64,000 nt of DNA from Exilibacterium tricleocarpae (GTDB taxonomy: Bacteria > Pseudomonadota > Gammaproteobacteria > Pseudomonadales > Cellvibrionaceae), in the NCBI RefSeq assembly GCF_007004655.1, contig NZ_ML660087.1:545743-609742 (forward strand), given 5' to 3'. Under the pieces are notes generated by a model. It was not told the origin of the DNA and ran no database searches. It was given only the letters and a program-made list of their open reading frames with translations. A program made the translations under genes and the position numbers. Shown here piece after piece: positions 18,580 through 28,481 of the stretch. The stretch's first letter is position 1. Each line of letters opens with the position of its first letter.

Positions 18580-21372
18580 TTACAAACTGGCAATCTTGCC
18601 GCGCTGCTCCTTGAGCTTGCCCAATGCGCCCCGCATCTCCGCCAGCTTGTCCCGCTCTTTCTGCACCACAGCTTCCGGCGCCTTGTCGACAAACTTTGAA
18701 TTACTGAGTTTGCCCTGCACCCGCGCCAGGTCCTTGTTCAGTTTGTCCAGCTCCCGATCCAGGCGCGCCAGCTCGGCGTCTTTGTCGATAAGCCCGCTCA
18801 TCGGCACCAGCACCTCCATATCGTCGACCAGACCCGTGGCCGATAGCGGCGCCTGTTCGCCCTGCGCCAGCCAGGTGATGGATTCGAGGCTGGCGAGTTT
18901 GAGCAGAAACTGTCGGTTCTCCTGCAGGCGGCGTTGATCGCCAGCGCCGCCGTTTTGAAAATACACCGGCAGCGCCTTGGCGGGTGAGATATTCATCTCC
19001 CCGCGAATATTGCGCACGGCGATAATCACTTTTTTCACCCACTCGATATCGGCGGTGGCGGCCTGGTCAATCTTGTCGACGTCGGCCACAGGGTAGGGCG
19101 CCAGCATAATGGAATCGCCCTCGACACCCGCCAGGGTTTTTACCCGCTGCCAGATTTCCTCGGTGATAAACGGCATAAACGGATGTGCCAGGCGTAGTAC
19201 CGTTTCCAGCACCCGGATCAGCGTACGGCGGGTGCCCGTCTTTTGCGCGTCGCTGGCGGTGTCGCTCCACAGCATCGGCTTGGACAACTCCAGGTACCAG
19301 TCGCAGTACTCGTTCCAGACAAATTCGTACAGCGCCTGGCTGGCAAGATCAAAACGATAGGTCTCGATGCCCTCCGTTACCGCCTGTTCGGCCTGTTGCA
19401 GTCGGGAGATGATCCAGCGGTCGGCCAGCGACAGCTCTACGGCGCCGCCGTCTTGGCCGCAGTCCCGATCCTGGGTATTCATCAGTACATAGCGGGCGGC
19501 GTTCCAGATCTTGTTGCAGAAGTTGCGAAATCCCTCGATGCGACCGACATCGAACTTGATATCCCGGCCGGTGGATGCCAGTGAGTAGTAGGTATAACGC
19601 AGGGCATCGGTGCCGTAGGGGGCCAGACCCTCGGGAAACTCCTTGCGCGTTTGCGCTGCGATTTTATTGCGCAACTGCGGCAGCATCATGCCCTCGCTGC
19701 GCTTTTGCACCAGAGCCTCGAGGTCGATACCGTCGATCAGATCGATCGGGTCGAGTACATTGCCTTTAGACTTCGACATCTTCTGCCCGTGACCGTCGCG
19801 CACCAAACCGGTGATATACACGGTGTGGAAGGGAATTTCCTTGCGAAAGTACAGGGTCAGCATAATCATGCGGGCAACCCAGAAGAAAATAATATCGAAA
19901 GCGGTAACCAGCACACTGCTCGGGTGGAACGTCTCCAGGTCCGGTGACTGTTCCGGCCAGCCGAGCGTGCCAAATGTCCACAGCCCCGACGAGAACCAGG
20001 TGTCGAGTACGTCTTCGTCCTGTTGTAACCTGATGTCGTCACCCAACTGGTGTTTGCGACGTACCTCGGCTTCATCGCGCCCCACATACACCTCGCCCTG
20101 GTCATCGTACCAGGCGGGAATACGGTGGCCCCACCACAGTTGCCGGGAGATACACCAGTCCTGGATATCGCGCATCCAGGAGAAGTACATATTTGCATAT
20201 TGTTTAGGCACGAACTGAATGCTGCCGTCCTCGACTTTTTCGATCGCCTCCTGTGCCAGCGGCTCGGTCTTTACATACCACTGATAGGTCAGATAGGGCT
20301 CGATCACCACCCCGCTGCGGTCGCCGCGGGGTACTTTTAGCTTGTGGTCGTCGACTTTTTCCAGCAGTCCGAGTTGGTCCAGGTCGGCAACCACCTGCTT
20401 GCGGGCCTCGAAGCGATCCATGCCGCGGTATTTTGCCGGCGCGCTGGCATTGATCCTGGCGTCGGCATCGAGCACGTTGATCACGTCCAACTGGTGGCGC
20501 TGGCCCATCTCGTAATCGTTGAAATCGTGGGCGGGTGTGATTTTGACGCAGCCGGTGCCGAAATCGCGGTCGACATAGTCGTCGGCGATAATCGGGATTT
20601 CGCGATCGGTCAGCGGCAGTTTCAGGGTCTGGCCGATCAGGTCTCGATAGCGCTCATCTTCGGGGTGCACGGCCACCGCCGTATCGCCCAGCATGGTCTC
20701 GGGGCGGGTGGTGGCCACCGTCAGATGACCATCACCGCTGCTCAGCGGGTAGCGGAAGTGCCAGAGATGGCCCTGCTCCTCTTCACTGATCACCTCCAGG
20801 TCGGAGATCGCCGTATGCAGTTTCGGGTCCCAGTTCACCAGGCGCTTGCCGCGGTAGATAAGACCGTCGTCATAGAGTTTGATAAACACTTCCTGCACGG
20901 CTTTGTAAAAGCCGTCGTCCATGGTGAAGCGCTCGCGGGACCAGTCGGGCGAGGCGCCGAGGCGGCGCAACTGGCGGGTGATATTGCCGCCGGAATGGTG
21001 CTTCCAGTCCCACACTTTCTCGATAAATTTTTCCCGGCCGAGGTCGTGGCGCGATACCCCCTCGGTTTCCAGCAGCCGCTCCACCACCATCTGGGTGGCG
21101 ATACCGGCGTGGTCGGTGCCCACCTGCCAGAGGGTGTTTTTGCCACACATGCGGTGGTAGCGAATCAGCGCATCCATGATGCTTTCCTGAAAACCGTGCC
21201 CCATATGCAGACTGCCGGTGACATTGGGCGGCGGGATCATGATGCTGTAAGGCTCGCCTTTGCCGCTCGGGGCAAAATAGCCCCGCGCTTCCCAGGTCTC
21301 GTACCAGTGGGTTTCCAGGGCTTGGGGTTGGTAGGTTTTGTCCAGCGCCGGTGGCGCAGTATCGTCAGTCAT
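18580..21372 (-). CDS. valS: Valyl-tRNA synthetase
   Basis: 930-residue class I aminoacyl-tRNA synthetase that charges tRNA-Val. HIGH motif as [15 protein letters not shown] (~50), KMSKS motif as [13 protein letters not shown] (~550), editing (CP1) domain with [16 protein letters not shown], anticodon-binding domain and a C-terminal coiled coil ([20 protein letters not shown]) ending [12 protein letters not shown]. Full length for the family. The ATG at 21372 is upstream of [15 protein letters not shown]. It is last in the order pepA-holC-(disordered protein)-valS on the minus strand. Confidence 0.97.
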   Translation of the reverse strand: MTDDTAPPALDKTYQPQALETHWYETWEARGYFAPSGKGEPYSIMIPPPNVTGSLHMGHGFQESIMDALIRYHRMCGKNTLWQVGTDHAGIATQMVVERLLETEGVSRHDLGREKFIEKVWDWKHHSGGNITRQLRRLGASPDWSRERFTMDDGFYKAVQEVFIKLYDDGLIYRGKRLVNWDPKLHTAISDLEVISEEEQGHLWHFRYPLSSGDGHLTVATTRPETMLGDTAVAVHPEDERYRDLIGQTLKLPLTDREIPIIADDYVDRDFGTGCVKITPAHDFNDYEMGQRHQLDVINVLDADARINASAPAKYRGMDRFEARKQVVADLDQLGLLEKVDDHKLKVPRGDRSGVVIEPYLTYQWYVKTEPLAQEAIEKVEDGSIQFVPKQYANMYFSWMRDIQDWCISRQLWWGHRIPAWYDDQGEVYVGRDEAEVRRKHQLGDDIRLQQDEDVLDTWFSSGLWTFGTLGWPEQSPDLETFHPSSVLVTAFDIIFFWVARMIMLTLYFRKEIPFHTVYITGLVRDGHGQKMSKSKGNVLDPIDLIDGIDLEALVQKRSEGMMLPQLRNKIAAQTRKEFPEGLAPYGTDALRYTYYSLASTGRDIKFDVGRIEGFRNFCNKIWNAARYVLMNTQDRDCGQDGGAVELSLADRWIISRLQQAEQAVTEGIETYRFDLASQALYEFVWNEYCDWYLELSKPMLWSDTASDAQKTGTRRTLIRVLETVLRLAHPFMPFITEEIWQRVKTLAGVEGDSIMLAPYPVADVDKIDQAATADIEWVKKVIIAVRNIRGEMNISPAKALPVYFQNGGAGDQRRLQENRQFLLKLASLESITWLAQGEQAPLSATGLVDDMEVLVPMSGLIDKDAELARLDRELDKLNKDLARVQGKLSNSKFVDKAPEAVVQKERDKLAEMRGALGKLKEQRGKIASL

Positions 21373-21486
21373 GGCAATGGGTATTGTCGATTGATAGTGT
21401 CGATTGATGGTAACAGGGCAGCGGATTATACAATGCCCTCAGCCTGCTCGAAACTGATTGCTTCGCGAAACGGTAAGCCGGCGTTG

Positions 21487-23325
21487 TCAATCGTCGCCGG
21501 CGGAGCGCGGCGGCTTATCGGGAGTGGAGCGCGGCGGCTTATTGTCGGTAGGGCGCGGCAGCTTAGGGTCGGTAGGGCGCTGCAGCTTAGGGTCGGTAGG
21601 GCGCTGCAGCTTAGGGTCGGTAGAGAGTGCCTGCAACCGCCGGCGCAATTCGTGCTCGATGGCCGGCATAAATTCGGCGACCAACTGCTCGATCAACTCG
21701 TCCCGGGCGGTCAATACCGGGGTCGGTTCGGGCACCGGCAACATGGCGGGGCTGGCGGCCAGCTTCGCGGCGGACGGTAACTCGTGGCTTGCGGTCGGCT
21801 CGACACCGGCAGTTGATTCGGGGCCGGGTGGTGTATCGGCGGTGGCAGCGGGCCCGGAGTCGAGTCCTGACTTATCACCGAAGGTGGATTCAGCGTCGAA
21901 AGTCGCCTCGACAGTGAGAGTGGGCTCGAGGTCGAGTGGCAGCTCGCCACCGAGGTCGGATTCAGCGTCGGCAGTTGCCTCGGCAGTAAGGGTGGGCTCG
22001 AGGTCGAGTGGCAGTTCGTCACCGAGGTCGGATTCAGCGTCGGCAGTTGCCTGGGCAGTGAGAGTGGGCTCGAGATCGAGTGGTGACCCGTCACCGAGGG
22101 TGGATTCGACGTCGGAAGTTGCCTCGACAGTGAGAGTGGGGCTGAGTGCTGACTCGTCATTGAGGGTGGATTCAGCGTCGAAGTTTGACTCATCGGTGGG
22201 AGCGAGTCCGGGGTCGAGTGCCGACTCGTCGCTAAGGGCGGATTTAGCGCCGTGAGTCGGCTCGACGATAGGGAAGGATGCCGCACTGGGGCCGGACTCT
22301 GCCGGGGGGACGAACTCAGCGCCGGGTGGCGGCTCGACACCATGAGCGGGTTCGGAGCTTGAGGCCGGCGCAGTGTTGGGCGTTGGTTCAGGCTCGGTAT
22401 TGGCTTCAGTCCCGACGGTCGGCTCGGGACCATAAGCGGACTCAGGGTTTAAGGCCGGCCCGTTGTCGAGCGCAAATTCTGGGCTCGACGGCGATTGAGT
22501 AGTGGGATCAGCGTCGCTGAGACCCTCAGTGGCCGGGGGCTGAGCAGGGCTGGAGGCCGCTTCGGGCGGAAACGGGAAGTCGCGAAACGCAGGGGACTCC
22601 TTGATCTGGTCGACCAGCGTTTTGGTCGTGTGCAGGCGGTCGCGAATATGCTTGGGTAAAAACGGGTTGTCCCCCTGGGCCTTGACGGGAGTGTTGCGCT
22701 TGGGCGCCGGGGATTTGCGTTGCGTCGCCGGCTTGGCTTTGGTCGCCGGCGCCCGTCTTTCTGCCGCTGTCTTGCCTTTGCTTTGCTGCGCCGGTTGCGG
22801 CGGCGGATCGTCAAACAGGCTGTGCTGGCCGGGCAGAGGTTTGGGCGCGCCGCTGTCGGAGGGCGGTGGCGTGGAGACGACTTCGGTTGCGGCCGGCGGG
22901 TCTCGCACATCCGTCTGCGCGTTGCTCTGCGCCTGTTCCTCCCGGGCGGCTTGGATTTCTTCATCCGCCGCCTTGGCCAGGGTCGCGGCCGTGACTTCTT
23001 CCGGCACCGGTGGTTCCATAGCGTCCAGCGCCAGCTCGTCTGCCGGCGCAGTCGGTTGCCCAGGCTGCTGTGATTGCCGCGATGTCGGGCCGGGTGATTC
23101 GGTATTTGGCGGCGGGTCCGCGGGGTTGTTCAATAGCGGCGGCACGTCGGGCCCGCCCGGTGGCAGGGTATCGGTCAGCAGCGGCGGCTCGATTGCCTCG
23201 ACGTCCAACAGCGGCGGCGTGGGTTCGAGTACCGGTATCGCGTCTTCGTCTTCTATCAGGAGGTCCTTGATGGACTCCAGCTCGCCGAGCAGCGCTTTTT
23301 TGGTTTCTTTCTTATTTCTGGGCAT
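21487..23325 (-). CDS. Large disordered protein between holC and valS
   Basis: 612 residues, unrecognised as an enzyme. The first ~45 residues (ELESIKDLLIEDEDAIPVLE) and two later blocks (NPFLPKHIRDRLHTTKTLVDQI and DELIEQLVAEFMPAIEHELR) look like the conserved elements of a short uncharacterised protein that sits between holC and valS in pseudomonads, as I recall it. Here they are separated by long Pro/Ala/Glu/Ser-rich, acidic, low-complexity sequence, including four 24-residue repeats (LEPTLTAEATADAESDLG type) and a TDPKLQRP octapeptide repeat at the C-terminus. A role with the DNA polymerase III chi subunit is a guess from position only. No signal peptide or membrane segment. Confidence 0.75.
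   Translation of the reverse strand: MPRNKKETKKALLGELESIKDLLIEDEDAIPVLEPTPPLLDVEAIEPPLLTDTLPPGGPDVPPLLNNPADPPPNTESPGPTSRQSQQPGQPTAPADELALDAMEPPVPEEVTAATLAKAADEEIQAAREEQAQSNAQTDVRDPPAATEVVSTPPPSDSGAPKPLPGQHSLFDDPPPQPAQQSKGKTAAERRAPATKAKPATQRKSPAPKRNTPVKAQGDNPFLPKHIRDRLHTTKTLVDQIKESPAFRDFPFPPEAASSPAQPPATEGLSDADPTTQSPSSPEFALDNGPALNPESAYGPEPTVGTEANTEPEPTPNTAPASSSEPAHGVEPPPGAEFVPPAESGPSAASFPIVEPTHGAKSALSDESALDPGLAPTDESNFDAESTLNDESALSPTLTVEATSDVESTLGDGSPLDLEPTLTAQATADAESDLGDELPLDLEPTLTAEATADAESDLGGELPLDLEPTLTVEATFDAESTFGDKSGLDSGPAATADTPPGPESTAGVEPTASHELPSAAKLAASPAMLPVPEPTPVLTARDELIEQLVAEFMPAIEHELRRRLQALSTDPKLQRPTDPKLQRPTDPKLPRPTDNKPPRSTPDKPPRSAGDD
21546..21625 (-). repeat. 24-bp tandem repeat encoding TDPKLQRP
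   Basis: About three near-identical 24-bp units (GGTCGGTAGGGCGCTGCAGC on the plus strand) encode successive TDPKLQRP/TDPKLPRP octapeptides close to the C-terminus of the disordered protein. The degenerate continuation TDNKPPRSTPDKPPRS shows that older units decayed. Confidence 0.85.
21870..22160 (-). repeat. 72-bp tandem repeat inside the disordered protein
   Basis: Four diverging 24-codon units share LEPTLT-x-EAT-x-DAES at protein level and GTGGGCTCGAGGTCGAGTGG at DNA level (plus strand). Array limits are approximate. Units flanking the array are progressively more degenerate (ESTLNDESALS, ESALDPGLAPT), consistent with repeat expansion followed by drift. Confidence 0.8.
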
Positions 23326-23348
23326 ACGGTCCCAATACTCCGACAGCC

Positions 23349-23813
23349 TTATCCGGACGTGTTGCCGCCCAGATGGTGTGATTGTATCGGATAGCCGCGG
23401 TCGCGGTAAAATGTGTAGTTATTGCGAGTCGCCTGCAAAATCTCCGGCACCTGTATCACCACCTCAGCCAGGCGCTCGAAACGGCTGAAATAACCCGGTA
23501 CGGCGTCGCCGAGATTGATCAGCAGGTCGTGGTGATCGTCGCCGGCGGGACGGTGACTGATCAGCACCGGCGAGGGCGCCAGGGCCCGGACATCGGCATC
23601 GGCAGCGTCCCGGTCGACGGCGCTGTGACCGATAAAGGATTCCGGCCTGAAGCTCCACAGCAGTTGGTCCAGCGCCGCGGTTTGGCGGGTGTCCCCGGTG
23701 GCGACAAAGACGCGTTTGTCGAGGCGGCGGGCCTTGTCGATCAGGCGGCAGGTAAAAGCCAGTCGCGCGGCCGCCGACTCGGCGGCGAGGATATAGAAAT
23801 CCACCTGTGTCAC
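23349..23813 (-). CDS. holC: DNA polymerase III subunit chi
   Basis: 154 residues matching HolC: N-terminal VDFYILAAESAAARLAFTCRL, the FVATGDTRQTAALDQLLWSF stretch, SFIGHS, PVLISHRP, DLLINLGDAVPGYFSRFERLAEVV and a C-terminal YTFYRDRGYPIQSHHL. Chi links the clamp loader (through psi) to SSB at the replication fork. It lies 12 bp downstream of pepA, the classic pepA-holC-valS arrangement, and 23 bp upstream of the disordered protein gene, so all four genes are probably one transcript. Confidence 0.93.
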   Translation of the reverse strand: MTQVDFYILAAESAAARLAFTCRLIDKARRLDKRVFVATGDTRQTAALDQLLWSFRPESFIGHSAVDRDAADADVRALAPSPVLISHRPAGDDHHDLLINLGDAVPGYFSRFERLAEVVIQVPEILQATRNNYTFYRDRGYPIQSHHLGGNTSG

Positions 23814-23825
23814 CGCCGGGCGTTC

Positions 23826-25346
23826 CTAGACCTGATCCAGCAGATATCTGACCAACAGCGGCACCGGCCGTCCGGTGGCCCCCTTCTGGTTGCCCGACAG
23901 CCAGGCGGTGCCGGCGATATCCAGGTGCGCCCAGGGGTACTTTTTGGCAAACCGCGAGAGAAAGCACGCCGCCGTAACACTGCCGCCCGGGGCGCCGCCG
24001 ATATTGGCCATATCGGCGAAATTGCTGTCCAGTTGCTTTTGGTACTCGTCCCACAGTGGCATATGCCAGGCTTTGTCGGCCGCCTCGCGGCCCGCCGCCA
24101 ACAGTGCCTGGGCCAGGGTGTGGCGGTTGCTGTAGAGGCCGGTGGCGTGTTTGCCCAGCGCGATAACGCAGGCCCCGGTCAGGGTGGCAACGTCAATGAC
24201 CGCCTCCGGCTTGTAACGCTCGACGTAGGTCAGTGCGTCGCACAGCACCAGACGGCCCTCCGCATCGGTATTGAGTATCTCGATGGTCTGGCCGGACATG
24301 GAGGTGACGATATCGCCCGGTTTGGTGGCGCGCCCGCTGGGCATGTTCTCGCTGGCCACCACCACAGCCACCACATTGAGTGTCGGTTGCAGGTCGAGCA
24401 GCGCCCGCATGGCGCCGAATACACTGGCGGCCCCGCACATATCGAACTTCATTTCGTCCATGGCGGCGCCGGGCTTGAGACTGATACCACCGGAGTCGAA
24501 GGTGATGCCTTTGCCCACCAGCACGTAGGGCGCCTTGCTTTTAGCGGCGCCTTTGTATTCCATGATGATCATCTGGGCCGGTTCCTCGGTACCGGCCGCT
24601 ACAGACAGCAGTGAGTGCATACCCAATTCCCGCATCTGTTTTTCCTGCAGTATCTTGGTGGTCAGCCTGGGTTGATTGCGAGCCAGGCGCCTGGCTTCTG
24701 CAGCCAGGTAGGTGGGGGTGCAGACGTTGCCCGGGTGATTGCCCAGGTCGCGTGCCAGGTTCGCGCCCGCGGTTACCGCCGCACCGGCCTTGATGCCTGC
24801 CTGGGTCGTTTTGCGCTGTTTGGCATCCGCCACGGCGAGGGTGACTTTCTTGAGTTTGACGGGGTCGCTCTTTTTGCTCTTGTGGGCGTTGAATTGGTAA
24901 TAGGTCGAGCCGAACACCTCCACCGCCTGCTGGGCTTTCCAGGCCGTATCGCGGTTGGGTGTGGATTTATCGTCGCCTGAGTGGGTCTCGATCTTTACGT
25001 TGATATCATCCAGGTGCAGCACGGCATTTTCGCAGCCGCTGCCTTTGAGCGCCTCGGCGGTACCTTTGATCAGGCGTTGATAGTCGGCCTCCGAACAGCC
25101 CGATTGAGCGCCGGCGCCCAGCAGCAGTATACGTTTGGCCTTGATACCGTCGAGGCCGTGCAGCCAGGTGGTTTTACCAGGCTTGCCGGTGATGTCTTTC
25201 TGCTTGATTAATTGTTGCACAATTTTATGGCAGGCTTTGTTGACCGCCTGGGCGCCGGCTGAGAGCTTGCCGTCTTTGAAGACGGCAACCACTGCACAAT
25301 CGGTGGTATCGTTAATAACGTCGGAAGCTTTCGCCTGAAAATTCAT
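23826..25346 (-). CDS. pepA: Leucyl aminopeptidase (cytosol aminopeptidase, M17)
   Basis: 506 residues. The C-terminal catalytic domain has the M17 signature NTDAEGRLVL and the two-metal ligands in VGKGITFDSGGISLKPG and EMKFDMCGAASV; the N-terminal alpha/beta domain begins FQAKASDVINDTTDCAVV. It releases N-terminal amino acids from peptides in the cytoplasm, and PepA homologues also bind DNA in Xer recombination and carAB control. First gene of the minus-strand pepA-holC-valS group. Its leader shares a 415-bp space with the divergent lptF gene. Confidence 0.96.
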   Translation of the reverse strand: MNFQAKASDVINDTTDCAVVAVFKDGKLSAGAQAVNKACHKIVQQLIKQKDITGKPGKTTWLHGLDGIKAKRILLLGAGAQSGCSEADYQRLIKGTAEALKGSGCENAVLHLDDINVKIETHSGDDKSTPNRDTAWKAQQAVEVFGSTYYQFNAHKSKKSDPVKLKKVTLAVADAKQRKTTQAGIKAGAAVTAGANLARDLGNHPGNVCTPTYLAAEARRLARNQPRLTTKILQEKQMRELGMHSLLSVAAGTEEPAQMIIMEYKGAAKSKAPYVLVGKGITFDSGGISLKPGAAMDEMKFDMCGAASVFGAMRALLDLQPTLNVVAVVVASENMPSGRATKPGDIVTSMSGQTIEILNTDAEGRLVLCDALTYVERYKPEAVIDVATLTGACVIALGKHATGLYSNRHTLAQALLAAGREAADKAWHMPLWDEYQKQLDSNFADMANIGGAPGGSVTAACFLSRFAKKYPWAHLDIAGTAWLSGNQKGATGRPVPLLVRYLLDQV

Positions 25347-25465
25347 AATAGTGGTTTCCCGCTGGATTATTGTTCTCGCTGCACCGGTACCGAAACTGGC
25401 GCCGGCTCAAACAATTGACTCAAATAACTGTCCCAAGTAGTGGTGTCTGTTAATTAACTATACCC

Positions 25466-25557
25466 AGTAGTTAGCTACATCTGGTAAGCAAGCGTATCCG
25501 GTAACCAGCTACACCTGGTAACTAACGACACCTGACACCTGGTAACTAACTATACGC
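25466..25557. repeat. 17-bp degenerate tandem repeat, 5 units
   Basis: Units of 17 bp start at 25466, 25483, 25500, 25517 and 25541, for example GGTAACCAGCTACACCT and GGTAACTAACGACACCT; an extra GACACCT interrupts the array at 25534. It occupies the middle of the pepA-lptF divergent space (25347-25761), where the promoters of both genes must lie. Confidence 0.85.
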
Positions 25558-25761
25558 GCCGCCGGACTTAGTCCTCATAGGACGTTGGTCACGAGACATT
25601 GTAATGGGTTTGGGAGATAATGCCGCATCGTCAGCCGCCGGGCGCTAGTTTACACCAAGCCCGCGTTGTTTGGGCTGGTATTTGGCTGGTCCCACCGCTG
25701 GTGTGGCAGCGTTGTTTAGCGGACTTTTTAACCCGATGATCAGGAAACCTTTACCGCTGCT

Positions 25762-26892
25762 GTGATTGTATTTCGATACCTGGCCCGCGAGGTGCTGTTC
25801 AGTATGACAGCCGTCAGCGCGGTGCTGTTGATGTTCACCCTAAGCGCCCGTTTTGTAAAGTATCTGGCGGATGCCGCCGCCGGTAAACTTGCCTCCGATG
25901 TGTTGTTCGCCGTCATGGGTTACCGCCTGCCCGGGTTTCTCGAGTTGATCCTGCCGCTGGGTCTGTTCCTGGCGATCCTGTTCGCTTACGGGCGCTTGTA
26001 TATGGACAGTGAAATGACGGTGCTGTCAGCCTGCGGTATGAGCCAACGGCGACTGCTGGGGTACTCCCTGATACCCGCGCTGGGTGTGGCGATGGTGGTG
26101 GCCGGTTTCAGTCTGTTTGTAAGCCCGCTGGGTGCGGAGCGGGCCGAGGCGATCCTCAGCGAGCAGCGCAAACGCACCGAGTTCGACGCCCTGACGCCGG
26201 CCCGCTTCGAGGCCATGCGCAACGGCCAGAGTATCACCTATGCCGAGTCGCTCAGCAGTGATCGCAAGCAGATGTTTGGGGTGTTTATGGCGCAGATGGC
26301 CGACGGGTCGGCGAGTGCTGATTTGGCGGTTATCGTGGCGGAGTCGGGCAATCAGATTACCCATGAGGAGAACGGCCAGCGTTATCTGATTTTGAAAAAC
26401 GGCCACCGCTACGAGGGGCGACCCGGAGAGGCCGACTACCGTATCACCCGGTTTGCGCAGTTCGCCCAGCGCCTCGAGCAGCCCCACGCACGCGAAAAGC
26501 GCAAGGCTAAGGCAGACTCGACTCCCACCCGGGCGCTATTGGGGTCGGACAAGCTCGTCGATCAGGCGACGCTGCAGTGGCGGCTGTCAATTCCGGTGCT
26601 GGTGGTGATTTTGACGTTGATGGCAGTGCCCCTCAGTAAGACCAGTCCGCGCCAGGGTCGCTACCTGAAAATGATACCCGCTATTTTGCTGTACATCATT
26701 TACCTGGTCTCTCTGAGTTCTGCCCGCGGGGCAATCGAGGACGGCCGTCTGCCGGTGCACTTCGGTCTCTGGGCGGTGCACTCGATATTTTTTGTTATTG
26801 CTCTGCTGTTGTTGACGGCGGGGAGCTGGAGGTCCTGGTTGCGACGGCGACCGGCGCTGCAGGCGCAGGGGGGAGAGGGCAGTGATGCGTAG
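25762..26892 (+). CDS. lptF: LPS export ABC transporter permease LptF
   Basis: 376 residues, inner membrane. Six membrane segments in the 3+3 arrangement of YjgP/YjgQ permeases with a periplasmic beta-jellyroll domain between them (~100-265). N-terminus IVFRYLAREVLFSMTAVSAVLLM is typical of LptF. With LptG and LptB2 it extracts LPS from the inner membrane and passes it to LptC. Starts with GTG 25762; a weak AGGAAA lies upstream. It overlaps lptG by a few bases and is divergent from pepA, the usual gammaproteobacterial context. Confidence 0.94.
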   Translation: MIVFRYLAREVLFSMTAVSAVLLMFTLSARFVKYLADAAAGKLASDVLFAVMGYRLPGFLELILPLGLFLAILFAYGRLYMDSEMTVLSACGMSQRRLLGYSLIPALGVAMVVAGFSLFVSPLGAERAEAILSEQRKRTEFDALTPARFEAMRNGQSITYAESLSSDRKQMFGVFMAQMADGSASADLAVIVAESGNQITHEENGQRYLILKNGHRYEGRPGEADYRITRFAQFAQRLEQPHAREKRKAKADSTPTRALLGSDKLVDQATLQWRLSIPVLVVILTLMAVPLSKTSPRQGRYLKMIPAILLYIIYLVSLSSARGAIEDGRLPVHFGLWAVHSIFFVIALLLLTAGSWRSWLRRRPALQAQGGEGSDA

Positions 26893-27949
26893 GCTCAACC
26901 GCTATGTGGGCCGCGCCATTATCGGTTCGGTTGCCACGGTGTTGCTGGTGTTAGTGGCGCTGGACGGGATTTCCGCCCTGGTCGACGAGATGAGCGATCG
27001 GAAAGACGCGTATACGGGGTTGGAGGTTTTGATCTATGTGGGGCTGACCCTGCCCGCGCGTCTTTACGAACAGATACCTTTCGCGGTGTTGGTGGGTTGC
27101 CTGTGGGGGTTGGGCAGTCTGGCCGGTGCCAGTGAGCTGGTGGTTATGCGGGCCGCCGGCGTGTCGGTGGCGCGGGTGAGTTGGATGGTGCTGAAGCCGG
27201 TGCTGTGGTTTATGGCGCTGGGCCTGGCGCTGGGTGAATATGTCATACCCTATACCGACCAGATCGCCGAGAGCCGGCGCGCGCTGGCCCAGGGTGAGGA
27301 CCGCGCCCTGCAATCGCGGCGCGGCCTGTGGAGTCGCGAGGGCGATGAGTATATGCATTTCAACGCGGTACTGCCCAACGGCGTGCTGTTTGGGGTGACC
27401 CGCTACGGTTTCGATGAGCGCCGCCAACTGGTGTTCTCCAGTTTCACCAAACGCGCGACCTACCAGGGCGGCGGCGTCTGGCTCGAGGAACAGGGGCAGG
27501 TTACCGACCTGAGCGGGGCCGAGATCACCACCAGTACGTTCACCACCCGCCGCTGGCGCACCGGGATATCACCGGCGCTGCTGAATATTCTGGTGCTGCC
27601 GCCCGAAGCGCTGTCGATTCGACGTCTGTATTCCTACGCTACTTACCTCGGGCAGCAGGGTCTCGGCAGTGATGAATACTGGCTGGCATTTTGGCAAAAA
27701 CTGTTGCAACCGCTGGCCGCGGCGAGTCTGGTGTTGATTGCCATATCGTTTATTTTTGGTCCGCTGCGGGAAGTCACCATGGGCTTTCGGGTGTTCAGCG
27801 GGGTGGTGGTGGGCATTGTGTTTCGCACCAGCCAGGACCTGTTGGGTCCGTCGAGTCTGGTATTCGGGTTTTCACCGCTGCTGGCGGTGTTGGTGCCGAT
27901 TTTGATTTGTGCGGCGGTCGGGGTGGTGTTGCTGCGCCGGAGCCTTTGA
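26885..27949 (+). CDS. lptG: LPS export ABC transporter permease LptG
   Basis: 354 residues, the partner of LptF. It has the same 3+3 helix topology; N-terminus MRRLNRYVGRAIIGSV and the family's GCLWGLGSLAGASELVVMRAAGVS. The periplasmic domain includes RRGLWSREGDEYMHFNAVLPNG. The start is ATG 26885 (or GTG 26882), overlapping the lptF stop at 26890-26892, which indicates translational coupling. It ends 31 bp from the stop of the convergent RDD gene. Confidence 0.94.
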   Translation: MRRLNRYVGRAIIGSVATVLLVLVALDGISALVDEMSDRKDAYTGLEVLIYVGLTLPARLYEQIPFAVLVGCLWGLGSLAGASELVVMRAAGVSVARVSWMVLKPVLWFMALGLALGEYVIPYTDQIAESRRALAQGEDRALQSRRGLWSREGDEYMHFNAVLPNGVLFGVTRYGFDERRQLVFSSFTKRATYQGGGVWLEEQGQVTDLSGAEITTSTFTTRRWRTGISPALLNILVLPPEALSIRRLYSYATYLGQQGLGSDEYWLAFWQKLLQPLAAASLVLIAISFIFGPLREVTMGFRVFSGVVVGIVFRTSQDLLGPSSLVFGFSPLLAVLVPILICAAVGVVLLRRSL

Positions 27950-27980
27950 CCGAGCGGACGGCCTGGCGCCAGTCTCCAGT

Positions 27981-28481
27981 TCAGCGTCCGGCCTTCGGTA
28001 CCACCACCACGCGCGTCGCGCTGAGTCGATCCTGCAGGCTGCGGCCTTTGGGATCGAAATAGCACCACCAGTAACCGAGACCGGCAGCGGCCAGGGCCGG
28101 GGGTGCTACCAGGCAACGCAACAGACATTCGCGCCACCCGGGGATTGTGCCGCCGCCGTCACCCTCGGTATCGCGCTCCAGTTTCAGGCGCCAGGCGCGC
28201 ATCCCCAGGGTCTGGCCACCGCGCCGCCAGAACACACAGTAAAACAGGGCGAGGGTGATGACCCAGCCAATGAAAAGCCAGGGACTGGCAGCGATCGGCT
28301 CGAGAGTTTGCGGGTCGGCGCCCGTTATCACTACCGTTATCGCCACGCCCAAGAATCCGTAGGCCAGACTCAGTGCGATCAGCAACAGACTGTCGTAAAC
28401 CAGCGCGGCGACACGGCGCAGTGGGCCGGCACTGGGGTTGGTGATGGAATCGGCCGGCGTCGGCGCGGTTGTCGATGGCAT
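27981..28481 (-). CDS. RDD family membrane protein
   Basis: 166 residues with about three to four membrane helices and the RDD marks: PLRRVAALVYDSLLL near the N-terminus (the Arg-Asp pattern in helix 1), FWRRGGQTLGMRAWRLKLE, and PKGRSLQDRLSATRVVVV near the end. RDD proteins are of varied or unknown function (some are Na+/H+ antiporter-like). The only start is ATG 28481, with no Shine-Dalgarno because the poly-T tail of a terminator ends 1 base before it. RDD next to lptFG is a common neighbourhood. Confidence 0.88.
   Translation of the reverse strand: MPSTTAPTPADSITNPSAGPLRRVAALVYDSLLLIALSLAYGFLGVAITVVITGADPQTLEPIAASPWLFIGWVITLALFYCVFWRRGGQTLGMRAWRLKLERDTEGDGGGTIPGWRECLLRCLVAPPALAAAGLGYWWCYFDPKGRSLQDRLSATRVVVVPKAGR

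Noticed and set aside
20344-21780. Long open frame on the strand opposite valS
   Set aside because: It is a mirror of valS codons in GC-rich DNA, with no family features; the same applies to long antisense frames opposite the DUF294, crbS, SecD and hybrid-kinase genes.
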